DNA of 64,000 nt from Gnetum montanum (lineage: Eukaryota > Streptophyta > Gnetopsida > Gnetales > Gnetaceae): NCBI GenBank assembly GCA_015680685.1, contig MNCI01006555.1, forward strand, positions 750,215-814,214, written 5' to 3'. A model generated the notes under the pieces. The model did not search any database and was not told the origin of the DNA. It saw only the letters and a program-made list of their open reading frames with translations. Below, in pieces: positions 36,238-46,755 of the stretch (position 1 is the first letter of the stretch; each line of letters begins with the position of its first letter). The position numbers were made by a program, and so were the translations under genes.

Positions 36238-36385
36238 AATTGTAAAACAAAAACATGTAAAACAAAAACGTGTAAAACAAAAATGTGTAAGATAAAAACT
36301 TGTAAAACAAAAACATGTAAAAAAATATGGAAAACAAAAATGTGTAAAACAAAAACATGTAAAACAAAAATATGTAAAACAAAAA
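36238..36385 (-). repeat. ~15-bp tandem repeat at the former pol position
   Basis: About ten units of TGTAAAACAAAAACA (plus-strand reading), some shortened. It lies between the gag-protease end and the 3' region of Athila B, where A has RT to integrase. Phe/Tyr/Cys-rich ORFs on the minus strand only translate this repeat. Confidence 0.85.
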
Positions 36386-36499
36386 TTAAAAAGAACTGAG
36401 GGCCTCCAATGTTTAGCATAGGTGGCCATCTCCCCCATGACTGAATGGAAAGGGAGAGATCTGAAATAATGAACACCTATTTGAATTTTTCAAAAGTGT

Positions 36500-39400
36500 C
36501 CAACTTCTCCTGACTGATTTTCTTAGATTAAGGGATGGAAGTTAGCAACGCTCATACTCCAATGTGTCTATGCCTTTGTTGTTAACATGAGTTGTACCCC
36601 CAGTTTGTTCTATGCATGTTGATCGGTTGCTCTTCCAAATAGTTTTCAACCATGGGGTGTCTACTATTGGTTGTGTGATTACTACATACAGGCATCTTTG
36701 TTTTAGAGTTTCAAGGGCACACCTGTTGCATGGAGGAGATGTGGAGCATTCCTCCATGTCATCACTCGATGAATCATTGTATGTGATGCATGGAACTTTC
36801 TTCTTCTCGATCTTTCCATAAATATTTATCTTAGATATCTCCAAGGAAAGATCACGAATCCCTAGGCATGCATCTATTATGCTTAGCCATGTCCTTCCCA
36901 TTATAATTGGGAAGTCCCCTTTGTCATTGTTAATTTCTATCACTAGGAAATCGGCTGGGTATGACAAACCACACACAGTGGTAACAATGTCCTCTACCAA
37001 TCCCAAGGGAATGGTGATGGACTGGTCTACCAACTCTAGTTGAATGTTGCTCTTCTTAAGTTGGGGCAGGTTCCAGGCTTGATACATCTCTCATGACATT
37101 AGGTTGACACTGGAACCTAAGTTAAGAAGATCCTTATGTGGTTTGTTCCCGGTGATTGGAGGTAGATTAAGGAACTTCCAAGGTCAGCTAGTTTCCTGGG
37201 AAGGTGGCCTACCTTGATCCAGTCAATTACAGTATGTGTTAACATAACTGTATGTGTTAAGCCCTGTTGTTGGAAGGAAGGGTGCTCCAAAGCCTTAATT
37301 GTTGGAGAAGCGCACCTAGACTCAACTGCTTGTTGTTGTGAGAGCTTGTCTGGGCTTTTGGTTCTGAAGAAAGGTCTTCTCTTTTTGTGGTTGTTAGAAC
37401 TAGCAGCAAGTTGAATGTTTACGGCTCTCGTAGCATTACGTTGCTACGGTTGAGTGGGGAGTTCCCCTTGCATTGTTGGAGTAGGAGGTATGGGAACTAC
37501 AAGTGGAAGAGGTGTGGATGGAGTAGGAGGATGGTACATGTGTGGAGTGTCTCCCTAAGGAGAAGGAGTCCTTCTAAAGTACTCCCAAACTTGGTAGTGA
37601 CGTTGGGGAGTTGTGTGACCCATGGAGTTACTTGGAGAAATCTGCTACTGCACATAGTATCCATATGGATCTGGTTTCCTGTAAGGGTACTGTTGTTTCG
37701 ACGGTGGCATCCCCCATGACTATGGGTGTTGCCACTGCTAATGCTACCCGATGGGTTGTGGTGGAGTTCCAATTGGATAGTACGTTAACGGTTGGTGGAA
37801 CTGCCTTGGGTTACCTTGGGGATAAGGTAACCTTTAGGGTGTCTACCGTTGGTTAAGTCTTAGATTAAGTGCATACACCCCAGACTCTTATAGATGTGAG
37901 ATGATTGGACAACATCCCTTAGGATGGTCATAGTGGTAGATCTCACATCCACCGTCATTGTCTATGTCTGAGTCCACAACCTCATCGGAGATAGTTATTT
38001 TCCCCTTACCCTTGTAACATGCAGGGCCTGAATTTCTCTGCTTTGTCTTGTTCTTGTCACTACTTCGTTCCTCCTTAGACTCCTCTATGATTTTCAGGAC
38101 AAGTTCAAGTCTACTATCCAAGGAGTCCTGTATCTGATTTACCTTAGTTCCTACTTCCATTGTTAGCTTCTGAAGTGGCAAGGTTTTTCTATTCACCAAC
38201 TCTTCAAGTGGTGACTCATCCTCTTCATCGCAAAATTTCACTCCCTTCTTTTGAAGAGAGGGATCACAGTTATATTCTTCCGCACTTTCCCTTTTTCATA
38301 GTTCACCTTCTTCTTTTGCTACTTATTCCAAAAAGTGATGTATCTCATGGGATCTAAGTTCTGATAATCTCCCTTGGGCATAAGTCCCAAGGGTTCTCCT
38401 AGTTTCATACCTTAGCCCATCTACGATGTGGCAGAGTTGATCCCGCTNNNNNNNNNNNNNNNNNNNCATCCTTGGATCTACTTACATAAGTTAGACACTC
38501 TGGAGTATGTTTGATATTTATCGTTGAAGATTTCTAACATCGTACTCCACCTCCTAATGGTTTCCGATTCTAAGGACTGGTACCAACTCTCTGCTTCCTT
38601 AATGAGTATCCTCAGAAACAACTTTAGTTTCTGGCACTCATTTTCTATGTTTTGCAAGGTGCAGGCATCATGGAATGCCTATAAATGATTTTGTGGATCC
38701 ATGTTATATCCCCCCTCAAATCATGAGATGTTGTTCATGTCTAAGTGCTTGATCCGACTATCTTTTAAATGCCTTCTTGGTATTCTCATTACCTCCATTA
38801 TATTTAGCATGCTTCGGGTGGCAAGTAGGGGTTCATCATGATCATCTCTTTCATGACGTCTATGATGTCTATGTTGTTCCCTACTTTCCCTTCATTCATG
38901 CCCTTGTCCTCTCTCTCGACTCTCTCATCGAGGTCTCTTATTTTTTCTACCTCTATCCTCATCATTATGCTCTCTATGACTATCCCAAAGGTGGAAGGAG
39001 AGGGTGAATGATATGAAGAAGGGGAAGAAGAAGGAGAACCATCACCATGATGATGTTTCTTACCTTCTCTTCTGTGGCTTCGGCCCCAATCATGATGATG
39101 ATCTAAGTGTCCATCCTTGTCATGTGTTGTTGTTCCCTCAGTGAACAGCTAGTGTTCATGGGGATCAGAACCAGGGTTGTGTATCATGGAGCGTAGGTTC
39201 TGATACCCTACCTCCTCACTATCATTAGGAGGAGGAACATCTTTCGATAGAGAACCCATTATAAGTGGTTCACCATCTCTGATTTCACTTAGGATGTGCG
39301 AGACCTCTTTGCCCTTCAACAGTGTATGTTAGCTCTCCTACCCTGAGTCCCTTAAACGTTGTGTGGTTGTGGGATTGTAATCCCTCATGTCAAAATCTCC

Positions 39401-39691
39401 TATAGCATAATCAACATAGAGTTGAGTCATGTCAATCTGTGCCAGAGCACGGAGGTGCATGTTGGGGACTGCACGATCCGGAGGTAACACTATGTTACTT
39501 TGCAAGTCTCTCTAGCACATTTGTTCATCTTGATGGAGGATAAAAGTAAAATTGGGTATATACTCATTGAGATAAGTATATTCCACCCTATATTTTTGAG
39601 GAACTGGCTAATTTAGGTTATGCATTTTAGATTTCCGACTGTCTCTAGTATTGGCCCTAGGTGGTGTATTGCTCTTGTTAGAAGAAGACAT
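36500..39691 (-). pseudogene. Athila B gag-protease
   Basis: ATG at 39691 (MSSSNKSNTPPR). Gag N-terminus with a His/Ser-rich tract, gag domain (about 38720-38300, interrupted by 19 N at 38448-38466), Cys/His-like patch altered to CEIYHYDHPKGCCP near 37920, Pro-rich linker, then protease (about 37150-36850). The active site reads NLGSS, having lost the catalytic Asp. It continues through FLVIEINNDKGDFPIIMGRT to a TLEYERC stop region near 36540. Numerous stops and frameshifts. After this point pol is absent. Confidence 0.85.
38448..38466. other. Assembly gap (19 N)
   Basis: Short N run inside the Athila B gag. Confidence 0.99.
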
Positions 39692-39817
39692 TGCTATTTA
39701 ATTCAGTGTGCTGATTAACCATTATATAATTTTTCTTTTAATTAACCCTAATGATTCGTTTAAGCTCCCAACGATGTTAATGATCTCTTATGTTCTACTT
39801 AGCGCACAAACACTTAG

Positions 39818-39835
39818 TCCCCAACAACAACGCCA
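39818..39835 (-). other. Decayed primer binding site of Athila B
   Basis: Aligns with the A site (29288-29305) but three G positions (plus strand) are A, so it reads TGGCGTTGTTGTTGGGGA on the minus strand. Confidence 0.75.
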
Positions 39836-39836
39836 A

Positions 39837-40604
39837 TGATGAGTGGCAAGGTACCCCTACACTCAACCATACAAATACAAGCGTAACATGTGCGATCCGG
39901 TCGAACTCCGTAGACTAAGTGCCTACACGCCTCATGGAACACTTAAGGTTAATTATTCGTTGTCTTCCCAGACTTACTTGTATTTTTCATGGTGTATGGT
40001 TAAGTAAGTTTGAGGTATATGATTTTTATAGTTTTTCTGTTTTATCTCCTATGCTGATAAGACAAAGGGTTGAAGAGAGTAATTACTAACTTTAACTAAC
40101 TAACTAAGTCTGAATTAACCTAGCATCAGCATCCGTTCCCACTTACCATTCACACCCTAAACCAATGCAACTGTGGTTACCAAATGCTAGTCATTGCTGG
40201 GATCACCACGTGTAATGCCCGTGCTCGAAGCAGTCGTATTGAGGCACTTAACTAGGAGAGAAGGGTTAAGAGAGATTTAATTCCTAATAAAGCATGTAAA
40301 TGATAAACAATAAATAAAATCCTCATTAGCCTATTCCATGCACTACAAGGTTTATCCAAGAAGTTCATATTTATTGCCATACACAAACATGTGTTCAGGT
40401 ACAATATTTTCTCGAATAAAGATCCATTCACTTTGGAGCTCCTACTGCGAGCTAATGGAAAATATTCTATCTCTGGAGAGGTAAAACTACCAGAGTTTCC
40501 CTAAGGGCTAGATCTAGATGAGAAAACAAGGGAGATTTGCCTCTTATTTATAGACTTGGCGGTGCACCGTGATATCGCAGCCCATGTGATATCGCTTCCC
40601 ATCA
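39837..40604 (-). repeat. 5' LTR of Athila B
   Basis: 768 bp, TG...CA. It lacks about 250 bp found in the A LTRs (around 29715-29990). TATAAATA (minus strand) at 40545-40552, with two GTGATATCGC variants at 40569-40595. Confidence 0.9.
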
Positions 40605-40609
40605 ATTGA

Positions 40610-40951
40610 GCTTGTAGGAAGCTTGAAGACATACAAGCAAAGAATTGTTGATAGTGAGGATTCAACAACAAATGCATTTCAAGCACAATTTCAGAGATCA
40701 TTCAATCAAAATCAAAATCAAAGATCCTCAAGTGGATCCTCATTTAGAGAACGTGGACATGATTACGGCAAATCCAGAGGTCATGGTCATGGAAGGTCAA
40801 ATCAATCAAATGAAGGTAAGCATTGTGATTTCTGTGGTACCAACACCCACAATACTCATGAATGTTGGTCTAGGAAGAAGCATGAAAAGAAAGGCAAAGA
40901 AAAAATTGCAGAAGATGAAGATCACCATAAGAATCACCAAACAGTTAAGTA
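40610..40951 (+). pseudogene. copia gag, 3' part with zinc knuckle
   Basis: Resumes the frame broken at 33854 (ELVGSLKTYKQRIVDSED). Gln/Arg/Ser-rich stretch, then a perfect CCHC zinc knuckle (C-x2-C-x4-H-x4-C: CDFCGTNTHNTHEC, about 40830-40871) for RNA packaging, then a Lys/Glu-rich tail to a TAA. The next 50 bases are duplicated across a single N (40994), an assembly overlap. Confidence 0.92.
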
Positions 40952-40993
40952 ATTTTTTTATACTGAAGAGGAGGAAGATCACCTCCTGATCTC

Positions 40994-40994
40994 N
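40994..40994. other. Single-N assembly join
   Basis: Flanked by two copies of about 45 bp (AGTAATTTTTTTATACTGAA...). Confidence 0.95.
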
Positions 40995-41040
40995 GAGTAA
41001 TTTTTTTATACTGAAGAGGAGGAAGATCACCTCCTGATCT

Positions 41041-44000
41041 CTACAAAGGCATCAGATGCTAGCGACAACAACATGTGGTATGTTAATAGTGGGTGCAGCA
41101 ATCACATGACTAGAAACAAGAAACTCTTTTCCAATTTGGAAACATATGATGGAAAGGTCACCATAGGTAATGGGAAGAAGTTAACCATTTCTGGGATCTA
41201 TGTAACAACTCTTCACAACCACACAAGGTAACAACTATGTTATTTCCCAGATCTACTTTGTTCCAAATCTTTCAAAGAATTTATTAAGTGTGGGACAATT
41301 ATGTCACAATGGGTATCATGTTGCATTTGAAAAGAATGTTTGTAAAATCTCTAAGGATGATGATGATAAGGGTATTGCCATTATTCTATTAGCAAAAATC
41401 AAATGTATAAGAAGAAATACAAAAGGATGTTAAATGCCTCACTGTCACTGACGACATTGCATGGTTGTGGCATGCTTGATTAGGACATGTCAACTTTGGC
41501 TCAATGGACCACATGTAGAAAGGACTTGTCAAAGGTATGCCAAAATTTTCTTTACCTAGTAGTCATGATTGTGGCATATGTTAACTAGGAAAAATCACAA
41601 GATTGTCATTTCCTAGGAAAGAACATAGATCTCAAGAAAAATTAGATCTAGTTCATATGGATTTATGTGGTCCCATGCAAGCATTGAGCCTAGGCAAAAA
41701 CTGCTATATGTTAATCATCATGGATGATTTTTCCATATTTTCTTAAAGTTATTTTATGAAATTAAAAGATCAAACATTGGGATTGTTTAGAGAATTCAAG
41801 GTGGCAGTAGAAAATAAAAGTGACAATACAATCGAGCAAATCTGAACAGATCGTGGTGGTGAATTTTAGTACCAATAGTTTGAGGAATTCTACAAGAAGA
41901 ATGGAATTATTCATCAAACTACCACATCCTATACACCCCAACAAAATGGAGTAGCTGAAAGGAAAAATAGAACCATGGTTGAAATGGCCAAGTGTTTACT
42001 ACAACTGTCAAACTTAGCAGATACATTTTGGGTAGAAGCTTGTGCAACATCAATTTATCTTTTAAATGGAGTGCCTTCCAGATCAATTCACAATAAAACA
42101 CCCTATAAATTTTGGCATGGTTATACACCTAATATTTCACATTTGAAAAACTTTGGTTCACCCTGCTATGTGCACATCCCTACCCAAAAATAGACAAAAA
42201 TTATATGGCAAAGCTATGCCTTGTATTTTTGTTGGATATTCTCCCACATCTAGAGCTTACAAGTGCTATGATAAAAAATAATCACAAGGTCATTGATTCC
42301 TGTGACATTAATTTTCTAGAATAGGACTACATTGACCACAATCTATTTTTTCCAGCAACCAAAATATTTTCTACAGGCCCCAGCATTGATGCATTTTTTG
42401 AGCACCCTCTAAGCTATTCTCTTTCCAACGCCAAACCCACTCCAGTGACGCCAAGCTGGCACATGTCTCAGGACTCTTCTGCTAGACAAGAATGTCCTTC
42501 ACAAAATCATGGACACCATAGGAACTATGTGACTCCTAGGCCCGAATAGTCCCCCATTTTTGTAGGCTCTACCTCTTCTATTTTCCATGCATTGGCACCT
42601 CTCCTTCCTCACCGGTGCTTCCTCCATTCCATGAAACAACAACCAAGAATCAATTTCAGTGCCCCAGCTCCATGTTTTTGGGTTCCTAAGTCATCACTTC
42701 CTCTAGCTACCAATTCTGTTATTCTAGCAGCATCCAATCTTCATTTCTTGTGTCTACCAGCACATAATCTACCCTTTTTGGACTCCCTTCCATCCACCAT
42801 TCTATCCAATGTGGCTCCTTGTGGGCCTCTAACTCCATGTGCTTCTGTACTGATGTCTACACACATTTTCCTTCCTCTTTCTACTCTTTTTTTTGTAGAA
42901 ACACCCTCCTCAATCTGATCAGTCTTCATGCCTTCCCAGGTCTTTCCCTCTACACCAACCATGACTCCTCCCCAGTGGTCTCCTTCTTCCTCCCGTGTGG
43001 CTCTCTCTCACCTAGCCTCCCAAATGCTAGATCTGAATTTTCACTACCACCTAACCCACAATCATTCTCACCAGCACCATGTCCAGCCAACCCATGGTGA
43101 TGTAGACACTACCACTACTCTCTTCTCCAATGTGGGTGATGACTTCTACATGTTGCTTACGCCGATGGGAGGGAGCTCTGATGGTCTAGCAGAACCATCC
43201 ACTGTCATTGAAGCTACACTAGATGATCATTAGATTGCAGCAATGGAACATGAGCTACAGAAAATCAATAAAAACAACACTTAGAGTCTAGGTCCTTGTC
43301 CATTTGGTAAGCCTACCATCAGCTTAAAATGGATATTCAAACTCAAAAGAAATCAATATGGTGAACTAGAAAAATTCAAAGCTCACCTAGTTGCCAAGGG
43401 CTATCTCCAAGAGCAAGGCAGAGACTTTGATGACGACTTTGCTCCCATTTCATGAATGGAATTTGTGAAAATCTCTCTAGCTATTGTTGCATAAGCTGGT
43501 TATGTGGTATATCAATTGGATGTGGCATCTGCATTCCTTAATGACGTTCTGAATGAAGAAGTCTATGTGGAACAACCCCCAAGTTTCATTAATGAAGAAA
43601 AACAAGATCATGTGTACAAGCTTCATAAAGCTTTGTATGGGCTCAAGCAAGCTCCATGTGCATGGTATACATGTATTCATTCATTTTTCATCCAAGAGGG
43701 ATTCATCCATCTTCAATCCCAAACTACAATTTACAAAAAGGTATCTAGAGATGATTTTATTTTTGTCTATCTATATGTAGATGATTTAATTTATTTTTCA
43801 TCTACAATTGCATTAGGAAATGATTTTCTTAATGCTATGCAAAATGAGTTTGAAATGTCTAATCTAGGGAAAATGTCATATTTTTTGGGTTTTCAAGTAA
43901 TCTAGAGAACAAAATCCATTTCCATATGCCAAATGAAATTTGCTCGATCCTTACTTGAAAAATTTTGCATGATTAATAGCAATCCCTTAGACACACTACT

Positions 44001-44690
44001 CTCCCTTGGTATAAAACTTACCAAGAATGATAAATCTCCTTCAGTCAATCCATGACTATAGAGATCCCTAGTTGGTGGTTTATTGTATCTCTCCAAAACT
44101 CATTCAAATATTCAATATGCTATCAATTTCCTTTCTTGATTCATGCAAGATCTGCATGAATCACATTGGAAAGCTACAAAAAAATTTCTACATTACCTGA
44201 GAAATACAACAGATTTTGGGATCACATTCAATCGACATACAAACTTCAAGATATGGGGATACACTAATGCAAATTGAGGAGGTGACCTTCTTCGGTCCAT
44301 CGCTCATCTATTGGGGATCAAAGAAGTAGTCTTTAGTCGCACTCTCAACAGCTGAAGAAGAATACATAGCTGCATTAAGTGCTACTTCTCAAGCGATGTG
44401 GATTCACTCTATTTTCACTAAAATGGGATTTATACTTGATCTTCCCATTTGCTTATACTGTGACAACACAAGTGCTATTTCAATGACTCATAATCCAATT
44501 CAACATGGGCATACCAAGCACATTGATATCAAGCATCACCATCTTAGAAGCCTTATCCAAGACAACATCCTCAACATGGAACATTGTGCAACTGAAGCAT
44601 AACTAGCATATATTTTTACCAAGATTCTGAGCCATGAGAAGTTTACATCCTTCAGAGACCTCCTTGGAGTGAAACCCCTTACCGTCATGG
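41041..44690 (+). pseudogene. copia protease-integrase-RT-RNase H
   Basis: Protease WYVNSGCSNHM (about 41076-41110): Asn replaces the catalytic Asp of DSG. Pre-integrase finger (about 41465-41590; LGHVNF, CGIC), integrase core LDLVHMDLCGP (about 41650), TDRGGEF (about 41848) and QQNGVAERKN (about 41945). A Ser/Pro-rich linker (about 42300-43230) leads to RT (about 43310-43905): LVAKGYLQEQGRDFDDDFAP, VYQLDVASAFLNDVLNEEVY, LHKALYGLKQAPCAWY, YLYVDDLIYF. RNase H spans about 44250-44600 with the active-site region SAEEEYIAA. Stops and frameshifts are frequent, so it is dead. It ends near the PPT GGGGGG at 44689-44694. Confidence 0.92.
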
Positions 44691-44696
44691 GGGGTT

Positions 44697-45060
44697 TATG
44701 GAAGATGATGTGTAGACGTTTGACATTATTAGGAGATTGATTTCATCCTTTTATTTATTGTAAATAAGATGAGATCCTAGTTGTTCATACGTATCCATAT
44801 CCATGCTTATCCATACCCATGATTATCTCATCCATAAATAAGATGATAAGGATCATTCCCATGATTTTAGAGACTCATGCTTATCTCTTAAAATCCATTC
44901 TTGGAAGGATCCAAGTCTATATAATTGTAGCAGCACATATTCATAAATATATAGATTCTGGATTAATAGATTATAAGTGTGTTTTTTGTTCTAACAAAGT
45001 TCTTTAATTTCAATTTAGCATAGATAGTAGATCTAGGGCCCTTTAGATTCAGATTTCTTA
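44697..45060 (+). repeat. 3' LTR of the copia element
   Basis: Begins TATGGAAGATGATGTG after the PPT (CATGGGGGGTT, 44687-44696) and ends TTTCTTA, against TTTCTCA in the 5' LTR. Includes a duplicated CATGCTTATCCATACC-like segment absent from the 5' LTR. Confidence 0.85.
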
Positions 45061-45983
45061 GTTGCCACATTACCTTCTTTACCTCTTGATGTAGAGAATA
45101 TCCCATGAAAGTTATAAGAGGATACCACTGGATGTGCACTCTCATGTGCTAAATCTTTATGGGGATGCAAATGCTCCAATGAGTTCCTATGGGAACAATT
45201 TGTAACGTTGGGGAAGGAAAATGCAAAACTAAAGGAGGAGGTAAAAGATATCATAGATCGCAAGGATTTTGTGGCCCAAGTAACCAATGAAGGAGATAAC
45301 TTGGGCCCATTATTGGAATGTGATCCATGGTAAGGTTGTCCTTGCCAAAGAGGTCGCAGAAAAAAATCTTTAGATTGACCTCATAAATTGCAAGGTTGGT
45401 GAGTGGAAGGATTACTACACTTGGGTCCTTGAGTGGTGTTGCACTCAAAAGGATCACAAGAGGATGTACAAGGCCAAGTGGGATGCCTACCTCAAGTGGC
45501 TACAAGAGAAGTCTATAGAGCAATGAATGCTAGAACTATTCATGATGGGCATGAATGCAGAGACTTATAAACCATGGTTGTAGCTAACTTCCCCACTCAT
45601 TAGATCACTACTACCTTAGGGAAGGTAACTACCACCATTTTCTCATCTGTGCCCCCTACATGGAGTGACATTGATAGGACTAATATCCTCACAAGTATTA
45701 ATCTTGGAAATGTAGACTAGGCTAACATGTCTGAAGATCAACTTCTTCACCATCTAAAGGTTGCTCTTTAGAACTTTCCCATGAAACATGTAGTCCATGA
45801 AGCATCTCAATTTTGCATGTTTTATCTTTGGTTTTATTTTATTTTTGTTTATTTTGTTTATTTTCATGTGTCTTAATTACTAATAAATTTTTTTTTGTCA
45901 TGTTATAGGCATCAGAGGATATTCACAGCCCTAGCGATGAGGCTAGAGATGATCCTCCACCTCCTCTGCTAGACACTTCTTAG
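45061..45983 (+). pseudogene. aORF of giant Tat element, 3' exons
   Basis: Continues the frame from 32788 (PVKVATLPSLPLDVENIP). Readable stretches: FLWEQFVTLGKENAKLKEEV and KDIIDRKDFVAQVTNEGD (45190-45300), then in another frame KDYYTWVLEWCCTQKDHKRM and YKAKWDAYLKWLQEKS (45405-45520), coiled-coil-like and charged. A T-rich intron-like stretch ends CATGTTATAG at 45908. The last exon 45909-45983 reads ASEDIHSPSDEARDDPPPPL and ends LDTS with TAG. The acidic, Pro-rich tail ends convergent with the gag-protease on the other strand (stop at 46756). Function unknown. Confidence 0.5.
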
Positions 45984-46317
45984 TTCCATTAGTTACCTCT
46001 CAGTTTGAGTTGTTTTGGTTTTATTTTGATGAAGATGTATGGGTAGTGTTAGTCAAAACATTTTACTATTTGGCAGTTCATCATTTAGAAATTTTCACCA
46101 CACTATGTGCCTATGGTTATGATGTTGTGGATGTTTTAATTTTAATTTGTAGTTTTGATTTTGGTTATAATGTTTTAGCATTTTGGCTTTTCTTATATTA
46201 TGATTCTATTTTGTAATCCATGTTTTGAGGCTACGTTGGCTACACTTGGTTGTAATGCAATAAGAGGGTTGAAATGGCTAAGAAACAAGGCTTTAAACTA
46301 AAGAAAAAACAAGTTGT
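45984..46317 (+). other. Likely 3' trailer of the aORF
   Basis: T-rich, no convincing coding sequence. A GGGTTGAAATGGC stretch near 46267 precedes the minisatellite. Confidence 0.35.
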
Positions 46318-46480
46318 AAGGTTGTTTGCCAATTTTAGGCCATGGAAGGCCATGCGGTATTTGCCAATTTAAGGTCATGACAAGCCACACAATATTTACT
46401 AGTTTAAGGCCACGGCAGGCTATATGATATTTGCTAGTTCAAAGCCATGGAAAGCTATACAATATGTAAGAGAAAACATA
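46318..46480 (-). repeat. Minisatellite between gag-protease and aORF
   Basis: About four units of 38-40 bp. Plus-strand reading TTTGCCAATTTTAGGCCATG; on the minus strand CATGGCCT(T)AAAxTGGCAAAT, the family core. Same relative position as 55915-56225 in the L4/L5 element. Confidence 0.75.
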
Positions 46481-46755
46481 ATTTTTGGTTATTTTATATT
46501 TTGACAATTTTTATGGACATTTTAGTTTTAACAGTTTTTATAAAGTTTTTGTCTTTAATCAAAAAGAAGAGGAAAAAGCTTTAAAAGTAAAAGGATATAA
46601 AACCAAACTTTAAACTATATACAAATTTAAATTTAATGGAAATAAAAAACATGATAACATCAATAAATAAAGTAAAGACTAGGCTATCAGGCTATAGGGA
46701 CATATAGTTACATGGTTATAAGTGCATAGGGTATAAGAAGGACCATGAGCATATG
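46481..46755 (-). other. Spacer between gag-protease stop and minisatellite
   Basis: A-rich, no coding signal. Confidence 0.4.

Larger units (their letters stand above)
33855..40604 (-). mobile_element. Athila-like element B, gag-protease only (6.75 kb)
   Basis: Minus-strand relative of Athila A: LTRs (TGATGAG...CCATCA), decayed PBS, gag and protease. RT, RNase H and integrase are missing; sequence matching A stops just after the protease C-terminal region (about 36510) and resumes in the 3' non-coding region (about 35760). Flanks GTTGA (33850-33854) and ATTGA (40605-40609) are a 4/5 target duplication inside the copia gag. So it is a non-autonomous derivative or a pol-deleted copy. Confidence 0.92.
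32794..45060 (+). mobile_element. Ty1/copia retrotransposon split by nested Athila B
   Basis: LTRs 32794-33138 and 44697-45060 flank a PBS, UBN2-type gag, protease, integrase, RT and RNase H in copia order. About 5.5 kb remains when Athila B (33855-40604) is removed. Many nonsense codons and frameshifts mark it as dead. It sits inside the aORF. The clade within copia was not assigned. Confidence 0.9.

Noticed and set aside
36124-36476. Phe/Cys/Tyr-rich minus-strand ORFs resembling a hydrophobic membrane protein
   Set aside because: Exact translation of the 15-bp TGTAAAACAAAAACA tandem repeat in three frames.
42592-43233. Ser/Pro-rich ORFs between copia integrase and RT
   Set aside because: Part of the variable copia linker region, not separate genes.
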